DNA from: Moringa oleifera
Lineage: Eukaryota; Streptophyta; Magnoliopsida; Brassicales; Moringaceae
Reading direction: 5' to 3'
Assembly (NCBI GenBank): GCA_021397835.1
Contig: JAJFZO010000065.1
Location: forward strand, 806,001 to 870,000
Length of the DNA: 64,000 nucleotides
Positions 25,501 through 37,817 of this stretch are shown here, piece by piece; within the stretch, counting starts at the first letter, position 1; each line of letters opens with the position of its first letter. Made by a program: the position numbers and the translations under genes. The notes under the pieces are model-generated. The model was not told where the DNA came from and did no database searches. It saw only the letters and a list, made by a program, of their open reading frames with translations.

Positions 25501-28302
25501 TTTTCAATGGCTGATTTAGCCAACACAGATGGATGTTGTACAGACCAAGTTGGAGCATTCACAAGGGGGTGATTAGCAGAAGAAATTGCTGCAAGAAGAT
25601 AATATGCATGAATCCTAATGTGAAACAGGGCTTAGTGACTCAAATATCCAGCGGAACCCATTCATGCATAGAAAGATAACCAAAAAATAGGAAGTTTAGC
25701 TAGAGAGAGTAGCGATAGCATTAGACTAATAATAGAAAAGTAAAAGACTAGACATTATGCTTAAAGCCGCAACACAATCCCCACTGCACCATCAGACAAT
25801 AAACATATATATAAACAAGTAAATAAGAGAAACAAGATCATGGGAACAACATTGCCAACCACCCTGACAATTTTTCTGTGTTGTTTTAGTTATTCTTCAA
25901 CATCCAAACATGTTCTTTCACCATATAAAAGTTCTTTTAAGGAAATTAGACCAAATAGATTATAGGAAGCATCCAATGGACTTCAAATCTGCAACACAAT
26001 AAGAAGGTAGAAATATTTCCGAGAAGGATTCATCCATAAAACCATTAGTTTCTTTTCTCTCTCCTTCTGCCTCTTCCTTCCCCCATCACACAATACTCTG
26101 AGGAATTAAGCCATTTCAAGAAACACACGGTAATCACAAGAACAGGCAGCTATTGATGCCAAGAGCGTTAACAACCGTTCAAATTTCTCTTTTTGAGCAG
26201 AATCTTCAAATTTCTCTTATCAAAACATGAAAAAGAAACTTGAAATTCCAGCAGCAAAATTGGGAATTAGAGTTAAGGTTTCATGGATATGGCATTGCAG
26301 TAAAACTGCACTAAGACGGACGATAGTTTTCTTAATCAGAGTAAGACAATACTGGAAGAAGAAATGGAAATCTTCTCTAAGTTGCAGGTCTGACCTAACT
26401 CAAAAGCAATCGAAATAGAAATTTTTAAGATACAGAAATATTACAGCAGCTGAACAGAAAAGAGGTGAGTAAATAAATAATAGAGAAAAGCAAGGAAGAA
26501 AAAAAAATTTACAGAAATACGCCTTCAAATAAAACTTCAAGCCATAATTTCTGAACAACATGTCATATCTCCCTTGATAAGAGATAACAGCTCTTATATA
26601 ACTCAAAGCCCTAAAAGGAAATAAAACTAGACCTAAAAAGCACTAAAATCCTAGCCGTAGAAGACATTATATCCCAACCATTGATCAAAATACTTATTAG
26701 AACATTTGAAAAGGGGGAGAAAATAACCAATTAGTTCATTGCTATAGCATCATAACATGACCTAGATGACTACAACCACAAACAGTGATTCACTTTGTAA
26801 TCCACCAAAATTAGACTTACCGAATACCCAAAACCTAAGAATTTTTTTTTAATAAAAAAGGACCATAGACACCTGTTTTTCGACCCAAAATCATTCTTAG
26901 CTTTTGGCTGCCAAAGTCGATAATAATTTCTTTTCTCACTAACATGCTATGTAAATCTTAATTGTCTTCGTTCGAAAATGATAACAGAAATAACAGGTGG
27001 AGAAATTTTTTAACTCCTATATCTTAGGGGAAGAAACAAATAACTTTTGCTGTTGTTGCTAGCCCAGAGAAAGATTGAGGATGGCGAGAAATTACCTGAC
27101 ATTTGGGATGTACCGGTAGATCCATTGAATCCTCCCTCCAATTTAACATGTGGTCTCTCCACTCTAGGCAATGCTAATGAAGATGAATCCCTTGTAAAAT
27201 GGCCGCTAGGTAATCCAACGGAAACTGTGGATACTTTAACTTCACCGGTGGGTAAATGATGTGGTAGAGATGTATTGGTTGCTGCAGTAATATGAACAGG
27301 GGGTATAGAAGCAGGGAATCCTCCTGAAGTGACAGGTGCATAGTTTGCTTTATCTGTTGGTAGCATGCAAACAGTATGCGTACCAGAACCTATAGGCGAC
27401 ATATTTGATCTTTCACCTGCTGCACCAAGGCTTGATTGCAATGAATGAGATGAAAAAGTAGTAGAAGGTGAAGTGAATTTCTTGGATTCATCCATCTGGA
27501 GGAGCATTAGAGAAAAACCAAAACTTTAGCAAACTGCATCTAACTACGTGATACTTATACATGGCCTTTCCATTCAATAATGGAGTAAATCAACAAATAA
27601 TTTCAAAGCAGTCCAACCCAAATTATTGAAACAGTTGAATAGCTTGAGAGCACATAGAATAAATTCGATCAACACAACCCAACACTCGACACAGATAAAC
27701 TTGAGCGTTCCATTGGGGAAAAAGAACAGAAGATAAAAGAAAAAAATTTTCCAATCAACCAAACACAGCATATAACCCATCATCAAACAAATTACACCAA
27801 GTTAAAAGAAACCTAAGCCTATCCATGGACTCAAATGAAGCCTGCATAAATCAACAAAACCAAGATGGCATACCTTTCTTTTGGCCAGCGCTACCTTCTC
27901 TGAAATTGTCAATTTGGGGCCCCGAAACCCTAATCTTTGGTCCTTTAGCTTTCCATTAAGACCCAAATCGTCAATCACAGTCCCAATTGCATCACTATCC
28001 ACGATATCCTTTGGCGCAAGTTCAAGGCACATTTCCGCCAATTTCGCTCTCGCTTCCGCCATCAGCCCTACCTCCGCATCCGTTGGGCTCTTCCCGCCTC
28101 GCATTCTTCCCATTGCCGACAACACCAGCACTATCTCTGCCACTCTCTTCATGTCATCCCGCGGCCCACATCGGGGCTTCTTTGACGATCGAGCTGTCGG
28201 TTCTTCATTCTCCCCGTTCTCTATGGGTCTCTTCTCACAGATTGACGAAGCCACGCCATCCGATTGGGGATGCGTAGGCTCGCTATTGATCATTGCATCC
28301 AT
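22583..28302 (-). CDS. PHD-finger nuclear protein with C-terminal BAH-like region
   Basis: Exons in transcript order: 28302-27874, 27495-27096, 25588-24186, 23985-23872, 23517-23363, 22631-22583; they sum to 850 codons (849 residues). The N-terminus carries a basic run (RSSKKPRCGPRDDMKR) and the block AEIVLVLSAMGRMRGGKSP, which I associate with a plant PHD family that includes At3g20280 and At1g50620. A C4HC3 PHD finger lies at about residues 404-450 (CQIC...CDAC...HLKC...HCSRC), normally a reader of histone H3 tails. A long Ser/Asn-rich disordered stretch follows. The last about 160 residues (GITYTVQDHVLFHSG, MWEDVNTGLKWVVVNRCYFP, PPVFLCKWFYDEF) look like a BAH domain by pattern; that call is inference. 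Exon 3 ends at a GC donor. A role in chromatin-based gene control is likely but unproven. Confidence 0.88.
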
Positions 28303-29511
28303 TGCCTCAACGAGGGAAGCTCATGAACGATGCAGTTCCTAGAGAACCTGCAAGAGAGACACAGACAGAGACAGGAAGAGAGGAGAAGCATGAGACGAGA
28401 GGCAAAGAGCAAGAGAAACCCTACGAGAAGGCAGAGAGGTTTAAGAATTTGAAAAATTGAAAAAAAATTGAGACGTTAAATTATGTAATACCTTTTTGGC
28501 GGGTAAATTGGAGAGGGAGATTTTGTTATATGTAACTTTTGATAAAATGGTGAGATGTGAGAGAGAGAAACAGAGGGTGCGATGAGCAGAAGAGATTAAG
28601 AGAATGTGTTTTTAGAGAGAGAGAGCGAGGGGCTTATTTCGATTTTGTTTGCCTATTACGCGAACCGCTCGGTTTTTCCGTCAATCCGGGTTAGGGCCAG
28701 AACTTGAACCGGAAGATTTGGGGGATTGGCGGTGAAATTAGGGTTTGCGGTTTCTCTCTGGTGCATGGTGGCGCATGTTCGGATCGATTAACTGACCGGC
28801 CATGTCAGCATAATGAATCAACATTCTGGATCTGTGAATGGGCCGAGCTGACCCAAACTTGAAAAAAATAAGCCTTCTTTTATTGACATAAAACTTTATT
28901 TTTTAATTAAAAAATAAAATAAATAAACACCTTACTGATTATGATTAAAAATTTTAATAATTTAAATTAAATTAAATTTTAAAATAATAATACATAATAT
29001 TTTATCAATTAATTTTTTAAATATAATAAATTATAAAAAATATTTTATAAAAAATTTAATACGAATTTAAATTAACAGATGATTTTTATTTTTATTGTAT
29101 ATAAAATTTCACTGAGTTACTATTAATTCAACTTTAAACTTCACATTCAGGTATCAACCTTATTATTTTAGTTAGTTTCAGTGTTAATGTTGTAAAATTC
29201 AAAGTGAGCCAAAGAAAAATGTCTCAATCTTTCACTTCCATTGACATTTAATATTAGCAAGTATAAAGGAAAGTATCTCTCAAAAAGAAAAAAAAAAAAT
29301 GTTAGCATTCAGATCTGAGATAAACCCATCAATTGTTTCTTCACCTGGTTACCATCCAAGCATTAGCCTTAGAATCTGCTGAATAGTAAGTATTCTTTTA
29401 CAGAACATGGGTACAAGACAAAATCAGAGGTATCTGAATGTATCTACATATCTACACAAGATACAGACTCCAATGGTGTTCATGCCCTCTGTAATGAATC
29501 AACAGTGTGCT
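28303..29511. other. PHD-gene promoter and LBR 3' flank
   Basis: 28303-28640 is the purine-rich, leader-like upstream of the PHD gene, with GA runs. 28870-29110 is A/T-rich. 29180-29511 is probably the 3' UTR of the BPI/LBP gene. No other gene is seen. Confidence 0.5.
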
Positions 29512-32500
29512 CTACTCCCAGTTGAAAGCAGCATGAGAGCTGTAGGTGATGAATAGCTGGTTGAGCAGGTACTGCTCTTCGAATGCAATATCACTGCAGA
29601 CGATAACCCTTGACTCGGTGCAGAGGATTTCAGGATTCTGAAGTGTAAATCCATGAGGAAGTGGCAAAGGAAATCCTCTTCCAAGGCGTAAGTTCACATA
29701 TGGGAAGAAGACAGTTTCCAGGATTGTTGACATCACCTCCTAAAAGCATGGAGAAGATATCATTAGATAAACAACTACGTGAAGATGTAAGAGTCCTGAA
29801 TGCCCAGGGTACCCAGAAATTTGATCCATTTTCTTCGTTATATGGTAAAGTGGTTCTGATAATGTAAAGAAAGTAGCAGAAGTACATGACAGAGAAAATG
29901 ACTTACCTGAACTAGATGCATCTGAAGGTCTCCAATTTTGCTCCATTTCAAAGATGCAGTGAAGTCAATCAATTGGATGCTACCAGCCAGGTTGTTCCTC
30001 GAGATTTCTGCGGAGCCTGAAACATTTATCACCTGCACCAGGGGAGCAAACAACAATTATTCCTCATGAACAACATATTTAACTCTCTTATCATTGCTGG
30101 TTCTCAACTAATCAATGCACAGGTTGGGTTTTCAACTTTGGTCATTAAGTTGTATTGTTGATCGCTATAAGATCATTAACAAGTTGGTGAAGAAAGATGA
30201 CAAGTGAAAGCTTAATGAAAAATTTACAGGGTTTTATCATTTGAATAGCATACCGAGGAGATGCATGCAACAGGTACAACTGCACCAGAGTCCAAAACAT
30301 CAATTGTTACATCTAAAAAGATGGTGGAATCAATGTCATTAGCTGCAATTCGTATGATAGGAGCAGATGTTAAAGATATGTTAAGGTTCATGTTGGCATC
30401 TGGGTATTGCTCGTACAATTGGGGAACAATGTATCTCCATTCTGCAGTATTCAGAGTTGACTGATCCGGTATTTTGTCAACAATCCAGTACATCTGCTTT
30501 GCCTGACCAAGAAAACATCTATCAGTTCAACCATATGACTGCAACCAGGTGATAAATGATGCAAGTGTGTGCTTGTGGTTGTGGTTGAGATCAGTTTCTG
30601 CTTAGGCTGCTGTCCCTTCCCTTCTCGTCTTTTTCTGTAGGCAAGCACTAGCCGATCATCAAGTGAAAACCCTTGAAAGCAAGATTGAGCCCAAGTAGAG
30701 GAGCCAGAGAAGGCATTGTTACCCAATAATAATGAAAGTAAAAAATGAGATAGGTAGATCAAGATGGAAATTAACAATGATTCTTTTATATTTTCGAGCT
30801 TGCAAATGAAAAGGTTATCAAAAGTGTACTCAATTAGGAAATAATTCTCGACAATCTAAAGACTTACATTGAAGTATACAATCGCAGCAGAGTTGAAAAC
30901 GTATTCCTGTATTGAAATTCCAACCATTCTAGGCAGACCATTGCAGGAATAAGATGTCTGAGACCCCTTAAGGCTATATTCTGAAAATAAATTGTGTCCT
31001 TTTGCTGTGACCAAACCATTGATTTCAAGTTCAATGGAAGAATTGCTCAAAACAGGATCATTCACAAAAGCAACATTCAATGAGGCAATGTCATCTATCC
31101 TCTTCTCTTTGGGAAGTGATTGCAATAACGAGTCGAGCTTTCTTATCCCTTCTCTGATTTTCTTGCAAATAGCATCTTCAACTGCAGATATTATTTTCCC
31201 TTGAAATGCGTCAATCAACCTGGAAAATAAGAGGATCAAAGGCAAGAATACATCATGATTTCAACTATTACAATGCATAACTTCCATGGAATGCAGTTGC
31301 AAGCAAACTTTTGATATGGAAATGAAAGTGCTCAAGGAAACAATGATTTGAAGAGATGGGTTTTTTTTGGGGTTGAGTAACCATGGGACCAAATTGCTTC
31401 TTCCTCTTCTTAACTTTAATTTGTCACAAAAATTTACGCAACTTATCAATCTTCACGTACGACCAAATGAGTGAAATAAATCTTCAGAATTGAAAAGTTG
31501 AAATAGGAAGGTTTGCAGATGCAATGAAGTTTAGATTAGAGAGAATAAAAGCACAAAAATTTGCTGAATTGCAACTGAATTACTACACAGCGATGTAATA
31601 ATGAACATGGACATGAAAATAAAATGAGATTTAGAAGTGAAGAAGGAAAATAAGCAGCTTCTGCAACAATACTGCTATCACCAAACAAATAGAGATAACA
31701 GTTTCCCAAAAGGATAAAGACTCCAAATAAGGATTTCATACCCTTCGTAAAGCCAAGATGCACCACCATCCACCTCTATAGAGATGTCGTTCACATGGCA
31801 TCCACAGTGCAAGAGAGACAGCCTAAGACTTCCATCTTGGTTGTTTAAAGCAGCATCAATTGCCACATCCATACCTTCAACCTTTGCAGAAGTAAGACAG
31901 TTAAAATTTCTTCATTGAAGCACATGATGTTAGAGAGAAAACAAATTAACTTTCACCAAGTTAGAGACACCCTTTCAGAACAGGATGTTATGGCTAATGT
32001 ATCCTACTTTCAGCCTCCTCCATTACATTTGTCCTAACTGAAAGCTTGTAAAGATATTCTAACTTGATGGATCTTTACTCTGACTTTTCAAGTCTGCATA
32101 TTTGCCTACATGAAATGAATACCTCAATATTCCCAACTTGTAGGTCAATTCCTCATGTTTATATCAATGGAAGTCTTTCACACTTATGGAGCATCTTCTC
32201 TTCTTCACTGATAAAAGGGCAGACAAGTTCAACAATATGCAGAGTAAAAAATATAAACTTGGGCCACCAAACGCAAAACAAGAGAGGCTATCAACTAGGT
32301 GTAATTAAGCATCAACTAGGTGTAATTAAGCATTCATAAAAAAATCTTGTTCCCTACCAGAACAGACGCATCTCCATCATCTGAAATCGCAATAGGGACT
32401 AACCAAGTATGGTAAGAATACGCCCATTTCATGCTCAAATTGGCAGTAGCATCTGACGCAATTAGGATGAGACCTCCCTCTCCAGTTTCAACATATGAAG

Positions 32501-32786
32501 CAGGAAAATTGACGTTATAGATTGTGATATTAGATAGAACAATATGGGCTTTGCCGATAACTGGGATTTTTACATACTTCTCTATATCAGGCAGTTGAAG
32601 TGGAATCATAGAGGAAACTGCCTTCTTTATTAGCAAATCCTTAGCAAAATCAATACCCTCACCAGATATGAGCACATAGATAAACCCTTCTTCATTGGAT
32701 CGAAGGCAGGTACTCGAAGGAACGAAACACAGTGACAAAACGATAAATAAAATTGCCTGAGCTATGAATTTTGAGGGGAGACCCAT
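29512..32786 (-). CDS. LBR: BPI/LBP-family secreted protein (LBR type)
   Basis: Plant LBR proteins resemble animal bactericidal/permeability-increasing and LPS-binding proteins; Arabidopsis LBR-1 and LBR-2 bind lipopolysaccharide and affect PR1 induction. Exons in transcript order: 32786-32358, 31881-31742, 31219-30868, 30502-30254, 30032-29907, 29739-29512; they sum to 508 codons (507 residues). Residues 1-27 form a signal peptide with a hydrophobic core (AILFIVLSLCFV), so the protein enters the secretory pathway. The two-lobed BPI fold is supported by VLSNITIYNVNFPASYV, the paired cysteines in LLHCGCHVNDISIEVDGGASW (N lobe) and by IVDKIPDQSTLNTAEWR, VPVACIS and FPLPLPHGFTLQNPEIL (C lobe). 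It lies downstream of PP4 in head-to-head orientation, and next to the PHD gene as in Arabidopsis (At3g20270/At3g20280, from memory). Confidence 0.93.
32290..32331. repeat. 21-bp tandem duplication in LBR intron 1
   Basis: ATCAACTAGGTGTAATTAAGC occurs at 32290-32310 and again at 32311-32331, in the intron a few tens of bases from the exon 1 donor. Confidence 0.8.
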
Positions 32787-34112
32787 AGAAGAAAACTAGT
32801 CTGTTGATACCGTAGCATAAACCTGAAAACCAAGACGAGAGTTTGCTCAATGGACAAGACTGAGCGGACGATGTTCTTTCACTGAGAATATTTCAGCGAG
32901 AAACTTTTCTTCAGAAAATCGAAAATGCCTTTTGTGATGAATTTATTGGAGGCAACGGGCGGTCATAGACTGAATGAGAGTGTGTAGGTTTAAAATGTTG
33001 GCAGGTGGAATTTTTGGATTCTTGCTCAGCGCTTCAGATAAACTCACACGTGCGAGTTAAAGCATCCAAGAAAGTCAAAAGCATAGGTCTGCGTAAGTGT
33101 CCATCTTAGCTCTTTGAACTGGACATTTTCATCAGAAAATGTCTCTTCCTCTTTATCTGTGTACTTGAGCTAGAGAGATAAAACTGAGACATGAAGCCTG
33201 GACCATGCCCTCGGCTCTCTTACACAACCAAAGAGTTGGGCTCTGTTGCGAAGACTGGCTTGGGTCATGGGGTGCTGCCACAACAAGATCAATACAACTA
33301 CCTCACCTGAAGTTGAAGCCTGAGCAAATTCATGGCTGCAATTTATCATCACATCTTGGCCACTGCGATATTCTGGTTATAGTCTTAGACAGGGAAAGTT
33401 CCTTCTGTAGTATTTGCTAGGCCAGCAGACCAGAGAGTGGGCAAAGCTGAGGTGTGAATCAAACTATATGACAAGTGAGAAAGAACAACGTCATAAAACT
33501 TTTAGGAAGAAGTTGTCTTTTAAGGAATCACAGACACTTAGTTCTACAGCTAACCTCTGCTTCATGTCCCTGTAGATCTGTCAGGGTCTTGTTCATGGCA
33601 GTTTGATGGCTAAAGACTTGAGACGCATCATATGTGTGTTTATATGCTTGCATATGTAAGGAAGGGCAATCAAATATTCATCAAAACTAAATAAAAAATA
33701 AATCAAGTTTTTATGCAATGAGTGGAGGATGAAGCAGAAGAAAAGAAGGCAATAACTCGAGGGAAGAAGAAGAAGAGCATGGAAAGGAAAAATTGGGAGA
33801 GTTAAAAATCTATGAATTATGAAGATTGAATTTTTGCTCTTGTTTCTTTTTTTTTTTTAATTATGTTTGAAAGGAGGGCACAAATGTAAATACGAAATGT
33901 GTTAACAGTCAATTACACCGAAGAAAAGGGGCACCATAGAAAAAACGCCGAACAAACAAGGGAAAACCTTAAAGCAAAGGGAACCACGACTCTAGCATAA
34001 TACTGGTAAGCAGTTCTGGTAAAAAGTTGCAGGCTTGTAGATTCGCAGATTCGAGAGAGAGTAGTTAGGTTAGTGTTGTAGATTTAGAGAGAGAAAGTGG
34101 AGGGAGAGAGAG
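32787..34112. promoter_or_regulatory. Bidirectional promoter region, LBR (-) / PP4 (+)
   Basis: The two start codons are 1.3 kb apart and point outward. 34030-34112 is a purine-rich leader with GA runs directly before the PP4 start. 33840-33860 is a T run. The open frames between are short and unlike any family, so I treat the interval as non-coding. Confidence 0.5.
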
Positions 34113-37100
34113 ATGTCGGACTTAGACAGGCAAATAGAGCAGCTCAAGAAGTGCGAGCCTTTGAAGGAATCGGAGGTGAAAGCTCTTTGTCTCAAAGCCA
34201 TGGAAATCCTCGTCGAAGAGAGCAACGTGCAGCGAGTCGATGCTCCTGTTACTGTACGTACTCTGTTATATACGCGTGTTCTGCATATTTGCGTTTATAT
34301 GTGCGTTCATATCAGTATTTGTCAGTGTAGGGCGCTTGTTGATTTGGCTGGGTTGGTTTGATTTGCTGAAAGGAAAGATAGTGGCTGTCTTTTTGGATCA
34401 TAGGTTTGATTTAGTTACAATTTTTCCTTTCAGCAAGTGGATTGTCTTACAATTTTACAGAAGTGTGGTAGCATGCCCTAATCTCTCTCCTTCCCTTTCT
34501 TTTAATATGTGATGCTAGTATGGATTTAAATGTTGGTATGAACAATGAAAAACTTCTCACATAGGAAAGAAGAAAAAAAGAAAATAATTTCCAATTTTGA
34601 GGTGAGAGTCTGAGATTTGAAGTGACTGAGTATTATATTACCCAAAATCATGGATGAAAAAAAAAATAAAAGAAGTTATGTATATCAAAGAAAAGTAACT
34701 TTGAAAATAAATATGAATTAAGGTACCCGGGTGGAAGGGACTGAGTTTTATGTCAGCTAATTGCCTTATTTCCTGCTGAGGTTTTTAAACATCTATATAA
34801 GAAAATAATTAGCTGTTTGTTAAATACATGCTATGTGATTATCTTTATTCTTCCCTCTGTTAGTGTCAGAGGATTGAAAGAGACTATAGATAAGGTGCAA
34901 TGATTCTTCACTTAGCATTAAGGGCCACATTGTTTTACTAAACCTAAATTTTAAGTAGTTCATACTAAAAGTCTCCAATTAAGAGGAAAAATTCTTAGGT
35001 GATATTTCTTAGAATTTATAGCTCTGTGAGATGTTCCACACTTAAGAGTTTTTGTTTCTTTATGAACAAATGACTCTGTATTGAATGCATGAGCAAAAGG
35101 AATGGAACTTTATACCTTGTTACTGGATAATCATTCTCAGATGCCCCCACTATATCGAAGATGTACTTTATCACTTTTTTTTCCATTTTTTCGGGCAAAA
35201 GTCTACTTGATATTGTATCTGGATTTGTGGATGGCCCTGACTCAGCATAATGCTTCTCTGCGTTGTATGGTTAGGAAAGCTTTAAAGATACAAAGGCCAT
35301 CGTAATAAACCAAAGTTTGACCAGAAATGCATGCATTGAATTACTTATTCAAGATTCTGATCTTACCTTTTGACTATTTGTTTTTATTGTAGGTTACTGA
35401 TATTTGGTGTTTGTTTCTGTTTCTTTTCTGACTGGTGTTTCTTTTCTGACTAGACATTCATTGAATAATTTATTTAAGATTCTGATCTGCCATACCTTTT
35501 GATCTTTTTTTAATTTTTTTTGTATGTTACTGATATTGTTGTCCTTTTCTGTTTCTTTTACATGGTTTGGGGCATAGATATGTGGTGACATCCACGGGCA
35601 GTTTTATGACATGAAAGAGCTTTTCAAAGTTGGAGGTGATTGCCCTAAGACTAACTACTTGTTTCTTGGAGATTTTGTTGACCGAGGATTTTACTCTGTT
35701 GAGACATTTCTGCTTCTACTAGCCCTCAAGGTAATTATCCTGCACTGTTCTCCGGAAAAGTTGGAGTTCTTGTATGATGAATTGAATCTCTTCTTTAAGA
35801 GATCTCCATATTTTTTTATGTGACCTTCTGCCTTACAGTTGTTGATTTCATATCATAATATTTTCAAAGTTGTGGACATTTTTCAAAGTTCTTGTACAAT
35901 GCTAATTCTGTGGTAGCATGTCTCTCTGAGAAAAACCTTTGGATAGATTTCTTGTTTCCATAGTTTGTCATTCTTTGGAATCTTTAGTTTCAGCGATATT
36001 TCATGCATGTCAAACCTTATGCTTTATAGAATGAAGTAGCTTAACGTAACTTTGTGTGTGGTACTGATGCAGCTGTTGATCATCATCTGATGGGACTGCT
36101 AGGTGGCAACTAACTTGATAACTTTTGAAAGTTGAAACGTGAATGGTCCTACTGATGTTTTCTAAAAGAATGTGTTCTTACTTTATAACCTTCTTGGAAC
36201 TGCTCAGCTTCTTTTTTTTTTTTTGCTTTACCTTGTCTATCTTGACTTTCATCGGGTGCTTCGCCTACCTTGTGGATTATGAGACTTAATTTTGTTCATC
36301 TGGTCTTAAAATGTTTGTTGTTTATGAGAATATAAAAATCTTCAACTAATTGTTTTGCATTATCAGGTGAGATATCCAGATCGGATAACACTCATTAGAG
36401 GGAACCATGAGAGTCGTCAAATCACCCAGGTTAAGTCTACCTGTTCAATATATCTATTCCACTTATTATCTGTTCAGCGTATTTACATGTTGTCCTTCCT
36501 TAACAGGTATATGGATTCTATGATGAGTGCCTACGAAAATATGGCTCTGTGAATGTTTGGAGATACTGCACTGACATATTTGATTACTTAAGGTGATCCT
36601 TTGGAGTCTTGAGAAAATTAGTTCCATAGTTGTATGTCTGGGTGATACTGGTGCTTGTTTGTACGTCAGATTTGAGTTCCCTTGATATCTGTTCTGATGT
36701 AGCCACGGAACGTTTTGCATATGAGCGATATCGTCTAATTCAAAAGATGTCTGGTTTTACTACCAAATACTCCATTGAATATTTTCCCACACCATTATGT
36801 CATTGTTTGAAAAGCCATTGAGGTGATCACTAAAAAGAGCTTGAATGCTTTTCTTTGGAAGGAAATAAACTGGACCAGAAGTTATATTATGTTAAAGCTT
36901 TGTACTTTTGCCTTAACTAGTTTTATTAGAGAAAGTATTCTATGAAGTGACCTGCCTTAGTTTTTCATTTTCTTTATTCTTTTCGGTTTACTTGCAGCTT
37001 TCTAATTGTTATGCTTGTTTATTAGTCTTTCAGCTCTTATCGAGAACAAGATCTTCAGTGTTCATGGTGGTCTTTCTCCCGCTATATCAACATTAGATCA

Positions 37101-37817
37101 GGTCAAAGATCCCATGCTGAATTGTTTGGTCATTTTCCGAAAGCTTTCTGAAGAAAAATACTAACATGACCCTTTTGCCAGATCCGCACAATTGACCGAA
37201 AGCAAGAAGTTCCGCATGATGGAGCCATGTGTGACCTCCTATGGTCAGACCCTGAAGATATTGTGGATGGGTGGGGTTTGAGTCCCCGAGGTGCTGGTTA
37301 TCTTTTTGGTGGTAGTGTTGTCAGCTCTTTCAACCATTCAAACAACATTGACTATATATGTCGTGCCCATCAGTTGGTTATGGAGGGATACAAATGGATG
37401 TTCAATAACCAGATAGTTACAGTCTGGTCAGCCCCAAATTATTGTTATAGGTAATGTATGAAAATAAAATCCAATTGCTCTCTTTCTTTCCCAAGCTTCA
37501 TGGCTTAACTATTTGTGTTGCAGATGTGGCAATGTAGCTGCGATCCTTGAGCTGGATGAGAATCTAAATAAGCAGTTCCGGGTGTTTGATGCAGCTCCAC
37601 AGGTATGTACATTTTTACCATTTACCTTCTGGGAAACCATGATGCCAGTTTTTTCTATCTTTTGGTATGCAATTGTGGGAGTAACCTATGGTCAACACCG
37701 AGCGAACTGTTTCCAACATTACTTTCAGTTTGTCTGCAGTGTCACTCATCATTGTATTATATGCAGGAATGTAGAGGGACTCCTGCCAAAAAACCTGCAC
37801 CCGATTATTTTTTATGA
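34113..37817 (+). CDS. PPX: Ser/Thr protein phosphatase 4 catalytic subunit (PPX)
   Basis: PP4c dephosphorylates Ser/Thr residues; in plants it acts with PP4R subunits in nuclei and plastids, including control of miRNA biogenesis and DNA repair. Exons: 34113-34253, 35578-35730, 36367-36429, 36507-36592, 37026-37101, 37182-37450, 37524-37602, 37767-37817; they sum to 306 codons, giving 305 residues, the exact family length. All PPP metal-site motifs are intact: GDIHG (50-54), GDFVDRG (78-84), RGNHE (109-113), plus HGGLSP and [15 protein letters not shown] and the C-terminal DYFL are diagnostic. DYFL is the PP2A-like tail whose terminal leucine is carboxyl-methylated. PP4 rather than PP2A or PP6 follows from [19 protein letters not shown] and [14 protein letters not shown]. 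Confidence 0.97.
35345..35561. repeat. Imperfect duplication near 3' end of PP4 intron 1
   Basis: Two copies of a segment of about 90 bases, running from AAGATTCTGATCT through GTTACTGATATT to TCTGTTTCTTTT, begin near 35345 and 35474. The first copy carries its own acceptor-like TTATTGTAG (about 35385-35393), roughly 185 bases before the true exon 2 acceptor at 35577. Confidence 0.7.

Noticed and set aside
27881..28342. 153-codon plus-strand frame
   Set aside because: It is antisense to exon 1 of the PHD-finger gene, whose minus-strand reading is conserved and splices correctly.
33170..33420. Small frames on both strands between LBR and PP4
   Set aside because: They are short, overlap each other on opposite strands and resemble no family; the interval is better explained as a divergent promoter.
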